DNA of 64,000 bases from Mycolicibacter sp. MU0102 (GCF_963378105.1 NZ_OY726398.1:2170001-2234000), one strand, 5' to 3'; counted from the stretch's first letter, positions 1 through 8,567 are shown. Numbers and translations are program-made. Notes: a model not told the origin generated them from the sequence alone.

Positions 1-1262
1 ACGGCCATCCGCGACGTCGAGATGCCTTCCTCGAACAATGCCTTGCGGGCCCGGTCGAACGCACTGTCAGCGGCGGTGCGCGCGGCCACCGCGCGTTTGG
101 ACGCCATTCCGTAGCTTTCCTTGTACGGCTTGCCGTCGCGGTCGAACATCAGATCGCCGGGGGACTCATAGGTCCCGGCGAACCAGGAGCCGATCATCAC
201 GTTCGACGCTCCCGCGGCCAGCGCCAGCGCGACATCGCGGGGATGGCGCACCCCGCCGTCGGCCCATACGTGTGCGCCGAGTTCGCGCGCTGCGCTCGCA
301 CATTCGACGACAGCGGAGAACTGGGGGCGGCCCACGCCGGTCATCATCCGGGTGGTGCACATGGCGCCGGGCCCGACGCCGACTTTGACGATGTCGGCGC
401 CTGCGGCGATCAGGTCCCGGGTGCCCTCGGCCGACACCACATTTCCGGCCACCAGCGGCACACCCGGCTTCAATGCCGCGACCGCGCGGATGGCCGCCAA
501 CGCCTTTTCCTGGTGCCCGTGGGCGGTGTCGATGACCAGCAGATCTACGCCGGCCGACAGCAGGGCTGCCGCCCGGGACGTGACGTCGCCGGTGATGCCC
601 ACCGCGGCGGCGATCCGCAAGCGCCCGGATCCGTCGGTCGCGGGGGCGTAGATCCCGGCCCGAATCGCGCCGGTGCGGGTCAACACGCCGGCCAGGGTGC
701 CGTCGGGATTGGTCAGCACCGCGACATCGACCGGCGCGTGCTCCAAAAGATCGAAGACGCCGCGCGCATCGGTGCCGACCGGCGCGCTGATCAGTTCGGG
801 GAGCGCGACATCACGGACTCGGGTGAAGCGATCCACGCCCTCGCAGCAGGCCTTGGTGACCAAGCCGGTGGGCCGGCCGTCGACCACCACGACCGCGACG
901 CCGTGCGCGCGTTTGGTGATCAAGGCCATCGCGTCGGACACCGAGTCTTCGGGAGAGAGAACGACCGGGGTGTCGGCGATCAGGTCGCGACTTTTCACGA
1001 ACGCCACGGTGTTGCGCGCGGCGTCGATCGGCAGATCTTGGGGCAGCACCACGATCCCGCCGCGGCGAGCCACCGTCTCGGCCATCCGTCGGCCGGCCAC
1101 CGCGGTCATATTGGCCACCACCACCGGGATGGTGGTGCCCGACCCGTCGCGGGTGGACAGGTCGACGTCCAGACGTGAGTCGACGGCCGAGCGGTTAGGG
1201 ACGATGAAAACGTCGTTGTAGGTCAGGTCGTGGGTGGGGTCATATCCGCTGACGAATCTCAT
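1..1262 (-). CDS. guaB1: GuaB1 family IMP dehydrogenase-like GMP reductase (3' end outside window)
   Basis: This is an IMPDH/GMPR-family TIM barrel with an inserted CBS pair. The start ATG is at 1262 and about 420 codons are visible; the C-terminal ~60 residues of a ~480-residue protein lie beyond the window. The N-terminus reads MRFVSGYDPTHDLTYNDVF, typical of mycobacterial GuaB1. The catalytic loop GAMCTTRMMTG places the active-site Cys near residue 302. GuaB1 of M. smegmatis has been described as a GMP reductase (purine salvage, GMP to IMP) rather than a true IMP dehydrogenase; I rely on memory for that. In M. tuberculosis gnd follows guaB1 directly, whereas here two histidine phosphatases and a hydrolase lie between them. 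Confidence 0.93.
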   Translation of the reverse strand, partial: MRFVSGYDPTHDLTYNDVFIVPNRSAVDSRLDVDLSTRDGSGTTIPVVVANMTAVAGRRMAETVARRGGIVVLPQDLPIDAARNTVAFVKSRDLIADTPVVLSPEDSVSDAMALITKRAHGVAVVVVDGRPTGLVTKACCEGVDRFTRVRDVALPELISAPVGTDARGVFDLLEHAPVDVAVLTNPDGTLAGVLTRTGAIRAGIYAPATDGSGRLRIAAAVGITGDVTSRAAALLSAGVDLLVIDTAHGHQEKALAAIRAVAALKPGVPLVAGNVVSAEGTRDLIAAGADIVKVGVGPGAMCTTRMMTGVGRPQFSAVVECASAARELGAHVWADGGVRHPRDVALALAAGASNVMIGSWFAGTYESPGDLMFDRDGKPYKESYGMASKRAVAARTAADSAFDRARKALFEEGISTSRMA

Positions 1263-1484
1263 CGGGCGGCCACCATCGGTCTGTCGGGTTCCGAAGAGCC
1301 CATCTATTCGCCTCCACACGTCGTGAGCCGGATCCGGCATTCGCCGGGCGCACCGCCCGGTCAGCCACGCTACCGCCCGCGCGATGGCGGATACCACCTG
1401 ACGCGATATCCACCGAATGAAAAATTGATCTTCCTCACAGCAGGCTCGTCGGTTAAACTTATGAAGACTTTTAAGGGAGCGGAG

Positions 1485-1673
1485 ATGACAGTTAGCTGCC
1501 ACGAGCGAGGCGCCGCCACCGCGGCCCCGGTTGCAGCTTCTTGCGTCCCCCCGGAGGTCGGTCGTGGCGTCCGCCGACAGGCGATCGAGGCGACGCTGGA
1601 ACGGCGGGAATGCACCGTCGAGGGATATCTGCAGCGCAAACTGCACCGGCAGTGGCGCAACCGGGGATCGTAA
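1485..1673 (+). CDS. Possible small protein of 62 residues, unknown function
   Basis: An ATG at 1485 is preceded by a purine-rich stretch AAGGGAGCGGAG that can act as a ribosome binding site. The 62 residues contain two Cys (SCHERG and ASCVPP) and a basic, helix-prone C-terminal half (RRQAIEATLERRE...LHRQWRNR). No signal peptide or membrane segment is seen. I do not recognise a family. The frame stays open upstream to 1230, but only the ATG at 1485 has a plausible binding site. It could be a DNA-binding-type small protein or spurious coding in a GC-rich gap. Confidence 0.38.
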   Translation: MTVSCHERGAATAAPVAASCVPPEVGRGVRRQAIEATLERRECTVEGYLQRKLHRQWRNRGS

Positions 1674-2049
1674 CCCGCCCAATCCGACTCGTAATCGGCC
1701 GCGAAGGCTCAGGTTTGTGCTCTGTCTTGGATTGCAGCACAAGCAATTTGACGAAGCTATCTGCTGACGAGCAGATCGGCGATCTCGGCCTTCCGATCCG
1801 ATCGACGATTTCCGACGCCGATGCGGCGTACCCCCCATTGGGGGCGCAGAGCGAGATGCGAAGCGCTCTTGCGCAGCATCGAACGTGATCGTGCACGGCG
1901 CAGGCACGGCGATTGAAGAACACGCTGTCGACTGCGCGATGATCTGGGCCCTATTTCAGTTAGCTCGCGCGCGGCTGAATAGCGCTTCCGAAACTGAGAA
2001 CTAACTGAATCATTGCTGAATCCGATAACACTCAAAAGAGGTAGGCGCC
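1674..2049. other. Intergenic region ahead of the phosphatase pair
   Basis: These 376 bases hold no convincing gene. The open frames crossing them have no ribosome binding site and no family features. The 3' part carries three 7-bp direct repeats at 11-bp spacing (1993-2021), annotated separately, and then the binding site AGAGGTAG for the gene at 2050. No tRNA or terminator-strength hairpin was found. Confidence 0.6.
1993..2021 (+). promoter_or_regulatory. Triple 7-bp direct repeat with 4-bp spacers, OmpR/PhoP-type box
   Basis: The units ACTGAGA (1993-1999), ACTGAAT (2004-2010) and GCTGAAT (2015-2021) are separated by exactly 4 bp, one repeat per helical turn. Two or three 7-mers with 4-bp spacers is the layout of OmpR-family sites, including mycobacterial PhoP, and of SARP activator sites. 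Read on the other strand the units are ATTCAGC, ATTCAGT and TCTCAGT, sharing the CAG core of the PhoP 7-mer TCACAGC. The array ends 28 bp before the ATG at 2050, near the expected -35 region, so an activator role is the simplest guess. Confidence 0.45.
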
Positions 2050-3108
2050 ATGCAGGCAAACCACGTTCTGTCCCTCACCGCCAGCGCCGCGCTGGCCGGC
2101 GGCATCGCCGTCGTCCCGGTCGCGGCGTCGTCGCCACCCGCGGCCGCATTCGACATTCAGCTCACCGCGCAAGACATCGTTATCGACTTCGTGCGGCACG
2201 CAGAAATGATCTCGCCGTACGAAAACATGCTCACCCCCTCCCCGGATCATCCCGGGGCTCCGCTCAGCGACGTCGGACAGCAACAGGCGTCCGACGTCGG
2301 GAACCAGCTCTTCAACGAGCTCGGCCAGGTCGCCGGCATCTTCAGCGGGCTGGGGCTTCGGGTGACGGAAACCGCCGATCCGTTCGCCGGCCTGGAGGGC
2401 ATGACCCCACAGCTGTTGACCCAACTCGACGAGGTTGACAGCGGAATCTATGCGCTCGATCCCATCGAAAGCCTCGGCGGCCGCACGGCCTTTCTGACCG
2501 TGGGCGGCTGGTCGTTGGGAGCGCCACTGGGGTTCGCACTGCTGTCAGCCCCGGGCTCGCACGACGCGAACGGGATCGTCATGGGTGAAAGATTCGACGA
2601 CGGTGTTCAAACAATGTATGACCACGCACTGGCCAACAGCGACGTCGTCAGCGACAACGGCCAGGTCACCGATGTCGCATTCACCAGCACAGCGTCGATC
2701 TTCACGTGGGTCATGCAGAACGTCGACAACCCCGACATACCGTTCTTCCTGGACCTCATCAAAGAGGCAAACAGTGTCCCGAACGGCCAGACGACCATTT
2801 TCTTGCCCAACACCGCCATCGTCGAAGTCCAGGGCAACCCCACCGACGGCTGGACGCTGGTCAGCTGGGACGGGCACGCCATCGCGGCGGATCCGGATCT
2901 GCTGAGCGCGCTGTTCGTCGACGTGCGGGACGTGATGCTGCCGGCGCAAGCTGCGCTCTGGCACACCTGGGAGGCCATCCTGGGCGGTGATCCCACGGCG
3001 ATCATGAACGCGGTGCAGACCGGCTTGGACGACGTCGGCTCGGCGCTACTCCAGTTCCCAGGATCGGTGTTCACCGACATCATCGACGCCTTCGGAAATC
3101 TCGGTTAG
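2050..3108 (+). CDS. Secreted histidine-phosphatase-like protein, RHA variant
   Basis: The 352-residue product begins with a signal-like hydrophobic stretch (residues ~5-35, ending near PAAAFD) and then a phosphoglycerate-mutase-type fold starting DIVIDFVRHAEM. The family motif is RHG, with His as phospho-acceptor; here Gly is Ala. Further family features are the LSDVGQQQA helix and the EVDSGIYA segment. The usual second catalytic His near the C-terminal core is not visible (AFTSTASIF at that place), so catalysis is uncertain. The binding site AGAGGTAG sits 7 bp before the ATG. It is a tandem paralogue of the next gene, 12 bp downstream. The sequence style resembles the phosphatase domain of PE_PGRS11, without a PE domain. 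Confidence 0.82.
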   Translation: MQANHVLSLTASAALAGGIAVVPVAASSPPAAAFDIQLTAQDIVIDFVRHAEMISPYENMLTPSPDHPGAPLSDVGQQQASDVGNQLFNELGQVAGIFSGLGLRVTETADPFAGLEGMTPQLLTQLDEVDSGIYALDPIESLGGRTAFLTVGGWSLGAPLGFALLSAPGSHDANGIVMGERFDDGVQTMYDHALANSDVVSDNGQVTDVAFTSTASIFTWVMQNVDNPDIPFFLDLIKEANSVPNGQTTIFLPNTAIVEVQGNPTDGWTLVSWDGHAIAADPDLLSALFVDVRDVMLPAQAALWHTWEAILGGDPTAIMNAVQTGLDDVGSALLQFPGSVFTDIIDAFGNLG

Positions 3109-3120
3109 GAGTTAGCCGCC

Positions 3121-4227
3121 ATGCAGACACATTCGATCTCTCCGATTGCCGCCGGTGTCGCCCTCGTCGGAGCAGGTGTCATAGCCGTCGTCCCGCCGGC
3201 GCAACCCGGTGGCGCGGTCTCCGGCATCACGCTCACCAGCGGTGAGACCCAAGATATCGTCATCGATATCGTGCGGCACGGCCAGCGAATGCCGCCGTAC
3301 AACGACATGATCACCCCCTCGCCGGACCACCCGGGTCCGCCGCTCAGCGATCTGGGCGTGCAACAGGCGCAGGCCGTGGCTGACAAGCTCCACGACCAAC
3401 TCGGTGACCACGTCGCGGGGATCTTCTCCGGACAAGCGATCAGAGACATGGACACGGCCGCGCCGTTCGCCGCCTTGGAGCACATGACGACGCAGATCCT
3501 GTCCGGACTCAACGAGATTGACAGCGGCATCTATGCGGGCCAGCCGATCGCCAGCCTGGCCGGCTTCCTGTACCAGTTCACGCCGATGCTCTGGACCTTG
3601 TTCGGATTGGTGTTGGCGCCCATCCCCGGTTCGATCGAGGACCCTAATGGCGTGGTGATGGACCAGAACTTCACCGGCGCCGTCAACGCGATGTACAGCG
3701 CAGCGATGGCCAACCCGGTCGTCAGCGACAACGGCGACATCACCGCGGTGGCGTTTAACAACGAAGCCGACATCGCCGCCTGGGTAGCGCTCAACGTCAA
3801 GAACCCGGACATCTCACTGCTGTTGCCACTGACGCTGCAGACCATGTTCGCCAACGACGACGGATCCCCGATGCTGCCCAACACCGGCATTGTGCAGATC
3901 GAGGGCAACCCCACCGACGGCTGGACGCTGGTCAGCTGGAACGGGATCGCTGTCCCAGAAGACCCGGGTCTGCTGACGAAACTGATCATGGACGTGCGCG
4001 ACCTGATCATCACACCGCAAGTTGCCGCGTGGAACCTCTACCAGGCCTTGCTCGGCGGCGACGCGACCACCATCGGTGACGCCCTGCAGACCGGACTGCA
4101 CGACATCAGCACGACGTTCCTGGGATTCCCCGAGGTGGTGCTGCACGACATCACCGATGCGTTGGCGAACCTCGGGGCGGCCGACGCGAGCGGCTCGGCA
4201 CTTGCCGATCTGCTGGCGTTGATCTGA
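3121..4227 (+). CDS. Secreted histidine-phosphatase-like protein, RHG form
   Basis: This 368-residue paralogue of the preceding gene has the canonical DIVRHGQR motif near residue 55 after an N-terminal hydrophobic signal-like segment. It shares the blocks MITPSPDHPG, LSDLGVQQA, NEIDSGIYAGQPI and NPTDGWTLVSWNG with its neighbour. The second catalytic His is again not evident (AFNNEADIAAW). The site TAGGAG lies about 8 bp before the ATG at 3121, and the 12-bp gap to the upstream gene implies one transcript. Activity may be phosphomonoester hydrolysis outside the membrane, but the substrate cannot be read from sequence. Confidence 0.83.
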   Translation: MQTHSISPIAAGVALVGAGVIAVVPPAQPGGAVSGITLTSGETQDIVIDIVRHGQRMPPYNDMITPSPDHPGPPLSDLGVQQAQAVADKLHDQLGDHVAGIFSGQAIRDMDTAAPFAALEHMTTQILSGLNEIDSGIYAGQPIASLAGFLYQFTPMLWTLFGLVLAPIPGSIEDPNGVVMDQNFTGAVNAMYSAAMANPVVSDNGDITAVAFNNEADIAAWVALNVKNPDISLLLPLTLQTMFANDDGSPMLPNTGIVQIEGNPTDGWTLVSWNGIAVPEDPGLLTKLIMDVRDLIITPQVAAWNLYQALLGGDATTIGDALQTGLHDISTTFLGFPEVVLHDITDALANLGAADASGSALADLLALI

Positions 4228-4240
4228 GGCGCAGCGCACA

Positions 4241-5125
4241 ATGACCGCGATGACGAATGAACCGTGGCGAAGCAGTGTGAGCGAGTGGCAAGACGGTGGC
4301 CGGTGGGTGTCTACCGACGCGGGCCGGTTGTTTGTGCGATCAGGTGCGGGGGATGGGCCGACTGTTCTACTGCTACACGGCTTTCCATCGTGTTCCTATG
4401 ATTTCCGGTCGGTCGTGGACCGGCTTGCCGGTCGGGCCTGGCTGACGATGGATTTCCTCGGGTTCGGCTTGTCGGAGAAGCCGAACCCGCACCGCTACAG
4501 CCTGTTCGAGCAGGCCGACCTGGTGGAGCAGGTGGTGGCATCGAGCGCATCGGGTCCGGTGGTGTTGGCCGCCCACGACATGGGCACCTCGGTCGCCACC
4601 GAACTGTTAGCCCGCGATCTCGAGGGCACCCTGAGCTTCGAGCTGCGACGTGCGGTGCTGACCAACGGCAGCGTGATCTTGGAGCGGGCCAGCCTGCGGC
4701 CGATCCAGAAGGTACTGCGCGGCCCGTTCGGTGGTCTCGCCGCCCGACTGACCAACCGGCGCAGCTTCGTTCGCGGCTTCGGCCGGCTATTCAGCCCGGA
4801 TCATCCGCTGACCGCTGATGAGGCCGCCGCGCAGTGGGCCCTGCTGACGCACAACGGCGGAAACCGGATCGCGCACCTGCTCTCGGCCTACCTCGACGAA
4901 CGGGTGCGGTATGCGCAACGCTGGCACGGCGCAGTGCGCGACTGGCCCAAGCCGCTGGGCTTCGTGTGGGGCCTGGGCGATCCGGTCGCCACCACCAATG
5001 TGCTCGACGGCCTGCGGCAGCTGCGCCCGGCCGCCGACGTCGTCGAGCTGCCCGGGCTGGGCCACTATCCGCAGATCGAGGACCCGCAGGCGTTCACCGA
5101 CGGCGTGCTGAGCCTGCTGGTTTAG
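4241..5125 (+). CDS. Alpha/beta hydrolase with Asp nucleophile (haloalkane dehalogenase/epoxide hydrolase class)
   Basis: The 294-residue soluble protein has the oxyanion motif HGFPS, then AAHDMGTS, where the nucleophile position holds Asp rather than Ser. That is the mark of haloalkane dehalogenases and epoxide hydrolases. The charge-relay Asp is probable in WGLGDPV and the His lies in GLGHYPQIEDP close to the C-terminus. A cap domain of about 90 residues sits between strands 6 and 7. A second ATG at 4250 is an alternative start. The gene follows the phosphatase pair by 13 bp and may be cotranscribed; it converges on gnd. Substrate unknown. Confidence 0.85.
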   Translation: MTAMTNEPWRSSVSEWQDGGRWVSTDAGRLFVRSGAGDGPTVLLLHGFPSCSYDFRSVVDRLAGRAWLTMDFLGFGLSEKPNPHRYSLFEQADLVEQVVASSASGPVVLAAHDMGTSVATELLARDLEGTLSFELRRAVLTNGSVILERASLRPIQKVLRGPFGGLAARLTNRRSFVRGFGRLFSPDHPLTADEAAAQWALLTHNGGNRIAHLLSAYLDERVRYAQRWHGAVRDWPKPLGFVWGLGDPVATTNVLDGLRQLRPAADVVELPGLGHYPQIEDPQAFTDGVLSLLV

Positions 5126-5129
5126 GTCT

Positions 5130-6578
5130 CTAGACCGGCACTTCGCTGCGGTCGGCGCTCCACAGTGTGTGGAACTTGCCGTCCGAGTCCGTCCGGCCGT
5201 AGCTGTGCGCGCCGAAGTAGTCGCGCTGGGCCTGGGTCAGGGCGGCCGGCAGTCGCTCGGTCCGCAGGCCGTCGTAGTAGGCCAGGGCTGAGGAGAAACC
5301 GGGGGCCGGGATCCCCAGGCTGATCGCCGTGGTCACGACTCGACGCCAGGAGTCGATGGCGGCCTCGACCGCGCTGCGGAAATACGGCGCGGCGAGCAGG
5401 CTCACCAGGTCGGCGTCGGTGTCGAAGGCCTCTTTGATGCGGTTGAGGAACTTCGCGCGAATGATGCAGCCGCCCCGCCAGATGGTCGCCAGGTCCCCCG
5501 GGGTGACATTCCAGCCGTACTCGGCGCTACCGGCCTGAATCTGGTTGAAGCCTTGCGCATACGCGACGATCTTGGAGGCATACAGCGCCTGGCGGACGTC
5601 CTCGGTGAACCGGGCCGCATCCGCGGGACGTTCGCCGAGGCTTCCGGCGGCCAGCCCCACCGCGGCGCGACGCTGCGGGACCGAGCCCGACAGCGCCCGG
5701 GCGAACACCGCCTCGGCGATGCCGGTGACCGGTACTCCCAGGTCCAGAGCGGACTTCACGGTCCAGCGTCCGGTGCCCTTCTGCTCGGCCTCGTCGACGA
5801 TGATGTCGACCAGCGGCTGGCCGGTCTTGGCGTCGACCTGCCGCAGAACCTCGGCGGTGATCTCGACCAGGTAGCTGTCCAGATCCCCGGAGTTCCACTC
5901 GGTGAACACCTCGGCGATCTGCGGTGCGGCCAGGCCCAGCCCGTCACGCAGCAGCTGGTAGGCCTCACCGATCAGCTGCATGTCGGAGTACTCGATGCCG
6001 TTGTGCACCATCTTCACGAAGTGCCCTGCGCCGTCGGGACCGATGTGGGTGCAGCACGGCACTCCGTCGACGTGAGCGGAGATCTCCTCGAGCAGCGGGC
6101 CCAGCGACTCGTAGGACTCTTTGGGGCCGCCCGGCATGATCGAGGGACCGTTCAGTGCACCTTCCTCGCCGCCGGAGATCCCGGCCCCGACGAAGTGCAG
6201 GCCGCGGGCGGCCATCGCCTTCTCCCGGCGGATGGTGTCGGTGTAGAGCGCATTGCCGCCGTCGATGATGATGTCGCCGGGCTCCATCGCGTCGGCGAGT
6301 TCGTTGATGACGGCGTCGGTGGGGTCGCCGGCCTTGACCATGATCAGCACACGGCGCGGCTTCTCCAGGGCGGCAAGGAATTCCGGAATCGTCTCGCTGC
6401 GCACAAAGCTGCCTTCGGAACCGTAGGCGTCGAGCAGCGCGTCGGTCTTGGCGACCGACCGGTTGTGCAGTGCCACGGTGTAGCCATGGCTGGCGAAGTT
6501 GCGCGCGATGTTGGATCCCATAACTGCCAGTCCGGTCACGCCGATCTGGGCGGTGCCAACAACTTCCGACGCGCTCAT
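5130..6578 (-). CDS. gnd: 6-phosphogluconate dehydrogenase, decarboxylating (482-residue type)
   Basis: Oxidises 6-phosphogluconate to ribulose-5-phosphate and CO2 in the pentose phosphate pathway, normally making NADPH. The nucleotide-binding turn GLAVMGSN (residues 16-23) and NRS after strand 2 suggest NADP. The catalytic block GAGHFVKMVHNGIEY carries Lys189 and Asn193. Full length at 482 residues is the long homodimeric form. The site GAGAGGCG precedes the ATG. A second, shorter 6PGDH lies at 45402-46421. In M. tuberculosis this gene (Rv1844c) sits between guaB1 and the M56 protease; that order is kept here apart from the three-gene insertion. Confidence 0.97.
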   Translation of the reverse strand: MSASEVVGTAQIGVTGLAVMGSNIARNFASHGYTVALHNRSVAKTDALLDAYGSEGSFVRSETIPEFLAALEKPRRVLIMVKAGDPTDAVINELADAMEPGDIIIDGGNALYTDTIRREKAMAARGLHFVGAGISGGEEGALNGPSIMPGGPKESYESLGPLLEEISAHVDGVPCCTHIGPDGAGHFVKMVHNGIEYSDMQLIGEAYQLLRDGLGLAAPQIAEVFTEWNSGDLDSYLVEITAEVLRQVDAKTGQPLVDIIVDEAEQKGTGRWTVKSALDLGVPVTGIAEAVFARALSGSVPQRRAAVGLAAGSLGERPADAARFTEDVRQALYASKIVAYAQGFNQIQAGSAEYGWNVTPGDLATIWRGGCIIRAKFLNRIKEAFDTDADLVSLLAAPYFRSAVEAAIDSWRRVVTTAISLGIPAPGFSSALAYYDGLRTERLPAALTQAQRDYFGAHSYGRTDSDGKFHTLWSADRSEVPV

Positions 6579-6633
6579 GTATTCGCCTCTCGGTGGTAGG
6601 TGATTCGATGCCCGGCACGCCGGACGGCGCGGG

Positions 6634-7572
6634 TTACCCCGCGATCAGTCGGTGCAGTTCAGTGAGCCACGGTACCGCCAGTGCCACCGTGGGCACCGTC
6701 AGCACCCCGGCTGCGGCCGAATAGGCGGCAGCGGCCAGCGCTGGACTGTTGCCCTGCCCCGACAACCGTTGCACGCGCAGCACCGTGTTGGTGCCGCCGG
6801 CCGCCAGCGCACCGGCGGGGACTTTGGCTGAGGCACAGGTCACCAGGGCGCGGGCCAGGGGAGGAGCGCCGGCCACCCGAACGGCCGCGTCGTCGGCAAG
6901 CAGCTCGATCAACAGTCGCACCGCGTCCAGGGCGCTGGCGCTTCGCACGAACCAGGGGAACGCGGTGTGCACGGCCGAGAACGCCTCGAGTACCAAGTCG
7001 TGCCGTGCACGCAGATGGGCCCGCTCATGGCAGAGCAGCGCGGCCAACTCGGTGTCACCGAGCGCGTCCAGCGTGCCGGAACTGACCACCACCCGACTGC
7101 GCACCCCGGGCAGGCAGTAGGCGAGTGGCTGCATCACCTGCAGAATGCGCAGTCCACTGGTGCGTATGGCGGGTGGGCGGTCGGTGACACTGACCAGGTC
7201 GACGAGCATGCGGTGGTGGGCCCGGCGTTGCCGGGTGCGGATCGCGACCCGCAACACCGTCCACGTGAGGCGCATCCCGACCATCAGGGTCAACACGAAG
7301 ACCGCGACGTAGAAGGTCCACAGCGGCCAACCTAAGCGATCCAGGGAGCCGAGGATCGTCGTGGTGGGCCGGCCGTCCGGGCCGGGCATCAGCAGGCGGC
7401 TCGCGGTGGCCAGGCCCGCGCTGAACGCGGACAGCACCGCGGCAATCGCGATGGCCTGCCAGAGCACCAACGCGGCCCGCGGAGCGCGGAGCGGCCAGTC
7501 AGCGCGCGCCAGCAGGGCGGGTACCGGCCCTACGAGCAACAGCGCGACGATGGAAAAGGCCAGCGCGGACAC
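6634..7572 (-). CDS. M56 family membrane metalloprotease, BlaR1-like
   Basis: The 312-residue protein has N-terminal membrane segments (residues ~1-20, ~38-58, ~85-105) and a cytosolic zinc-protease motif LLCHERAHLRARHD, i.e. HExxH. It ends with another hydrophobic stretch. BlaR1-type sensors cleave BlaI-type repressors; this one has no penicillin-binding sensor domain, as in Rv1845c. The GTG start at 7572 has a good site GAGGGAGA that overlaps the stop codon of the upstream blaI gene, so the two are translationally coupled. Confidence 0.9.
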   Translation of the reverse strand: MSALAFSIVALLLVGPVPALLARADWPLRAPRAALVLWQAIAIAAVLSAFSAGLATASRLLMPGPDGRPTTTILGSLDRLGWPLWTFYVAVFVLTLMVGMRLTWTVLRVAIRTRQRRAHHRMLVDLVSVTDRPPAIRTSGLRILQVMQPLAYCLPGVRSRVVVSSGTLDALGDTELAALLCHERAHLRARHDLVLEAFSAVHTAFPWFVRSASALDAVRLLIELLADDAAVRVAGAPPLARALVTCASAKVPAGALAAGGTNTVLRVQRLSGQGNSPALAAAAYSAAAGVLTVPTVALAVPWLTELHRLIAG

Positions 7573-7586
7573 GCTGTAAGTCTCCC

Positions 7587-8003
7587 TCAGGACGCAGGTC
7601 GGTCGCTACCTGGGAGGCGGATGCGATGTTTGGCCTCTAGTTCGTCCAGCGCACGGCGCAACGCGTCGGCCTCGTCGACGCCGACGCGTTCGACGAAATG
7701 CACCAGCGCAGCCCGGCGGTCTCCGGAGTCAGCGGCCTGATCGAGTGCCTCCACCATCAGCCCGGCAACCAATTCGTCGCGGCCCCGGACCGGTGTGTAG
7801 CGGTGTGCACGGTCATCGCGAATCTGCGACACCAGGTTCTTCTTGGCCAGTCGCTGCAGGACCGTCATCACAGTCGTGTAGGCCAGGTCGCGCTGCGCCG
7901 ACAGCGCCTCGTGGACCTCGCGCACCGTCTGAGACTCCGGCGATGACCACAGGTGGTCCATCACCGCTCGTTCCAAGTCCCCTAAATGGGTCTGCTTCGC
8001 CAT
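7587..8003 (-). CDS. blaI: BlaI/MecI family transcriptional repressor
   Basis: The 138-residue repressor starts at the ATG at 8003 (MAKQTHLGDLERAVMDHLW); a longer open frame upstream has no family content. The N-terminal winged helix contains the recognition segment LAYTTVMTVLQRLAKKN and the C-terminal part is a dimerisation helix pair. In M. tuberculosis Rv1846c controls the beta-lactamase blaC and other genes. The partner protease lies immediately downstream. A near-perfect TACTAC/GTCGTA dyad at 8049-8065 sits over the probable -35 area of a -10 TAGGCT (8040 to 8035 on the minus strand), consistent with autorepression. Confidence 0.95.
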   Translation of the reverse strand: MAKQTHLGDLERAVMDHLWSSPESQTVREVHEALSAQRDLAYTTVMTVLQRLAKKNLVSQIRDDRAHRYTPVRGRDELVAGLMVEALDQAADSGDRRAALVHFVERVGVDEADALRRALDELEAKHRIRLPGSDRPAS

Positions 8004-8048
8004 GTTTGTTATCAACTCCCCGGGCAACGGAGCAAGCCTACCCTTAAT

Positions 8049-8065
8049 TACTACCGGGCGTCGTA
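8049..8065. promoter_or_regulatory. Candidate BlaI operator in the divergent blaI/thioesterase region
   Basis: TACTAC (8049-8054), a 5-bp spacer, then GTCGTA (8060-8065) form an imperfect inverted repeat with one mismatch from TACTAC/GTAGTA, the type of dyad bound by BlaI/MecI repressors. It lies about 18 bp upstream of a minus-strand -10 hexamer TAGGCT (8035-8040) for blaI and 89 bp before the thioesterase ATG, so it could control both directions. Confidence 0.55.
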
Positions 8066-8153
8066 TCAGAAGCTGAGGGTCTGCTGCGACCCCGGTGTGA
8101 CACCGAACGGATCGCCCAGGAGGGCCCCAGCGGGGATCGTGTACAACCATCAC

Positions 8154-8567
8154 ATGGCAGCCACCGGATTTCCGTCCGACTTCTCCGCGCCCTTCGACTC
8201 CGAGATCGGCCTGGTCTACACCGACATCGGCCCGGACGGTGCGCACGCGCAATTGGAGCTGCAGGCCAAGCTCTGCCAGCCGGCGGGCATCGTGCACGGC
8301 GGCGTGTACTGCTCGATCATCGAGAGCGTGGCCAGCGTCTCGGCACATAGCTGGCTCAACCGCGACGGTGGCGACGCGGTCGGCACCGTGGTCGGGGTCA
8401 ACAACAACACCGACTTCCTGCGAGCGGTCTCGTCGGGAACCGTCTACGCCGCATCCACCCCGATTCATCGCGGCCGGCGCCAGCAGCTGTGGTTGGTGAC
8501 GATCACCGATGCCGACAAGCGCATGCTCGCCCGCGGCCAGGTCCGGTTGCAGAACCTGGCGGATTAG
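8154..8567 (+). CDS. Hotdog-fold PaaI/YdiI-type thioesterase
   Basis: The 137-residue product has the hotdog thioesterase core: CQPAGIVHGGVYCSIIES contains the HGG motif and the long central helix, and VGVNNNTDFLRAV is the conserved second-half block. It probably hydrolyses acyl-CoA or aromatic acyl-CoA esters as a cytosolic tetramer. I chose the ATG at 8154; a GTG at 8139 (five codons longer) follows AGCGGGG and is an alternative. It corresponds to Rv1847 by position. In M. tuberculosis the urease genes follow; here a repeat-bearing gap and ndh do. Confidence 0.88.
   Translation: MAATGFPSDFSAPFDSEIGLVYTDIGPDGAHAQLELQAKLCQPAGIVHGGVYCSIIESVASVSAHSWLNRDGGDAVGTVVGVNNNTDFLRAVSSGTVYAASTPIHRGRRQQLWLVTITDADKRMLARGQVRLQNLAD

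Noticed and set aside
1690..1730. tRNA-like stretch in the first intergenic gap
   Set aside because: No cloverleaf or T-loop could be made from it.
5120..5140. GGTCT-CT-AGACC hairpin between the hydrolase and gnd
   Set aside because: Five-base stem, too weak for a terminator and overlapping both gene ends.
5553..6599. 348-codon frame opposite gnd
   Set aside because: Shadow of gnd; composition is typical of antisense in high-GC DNA.
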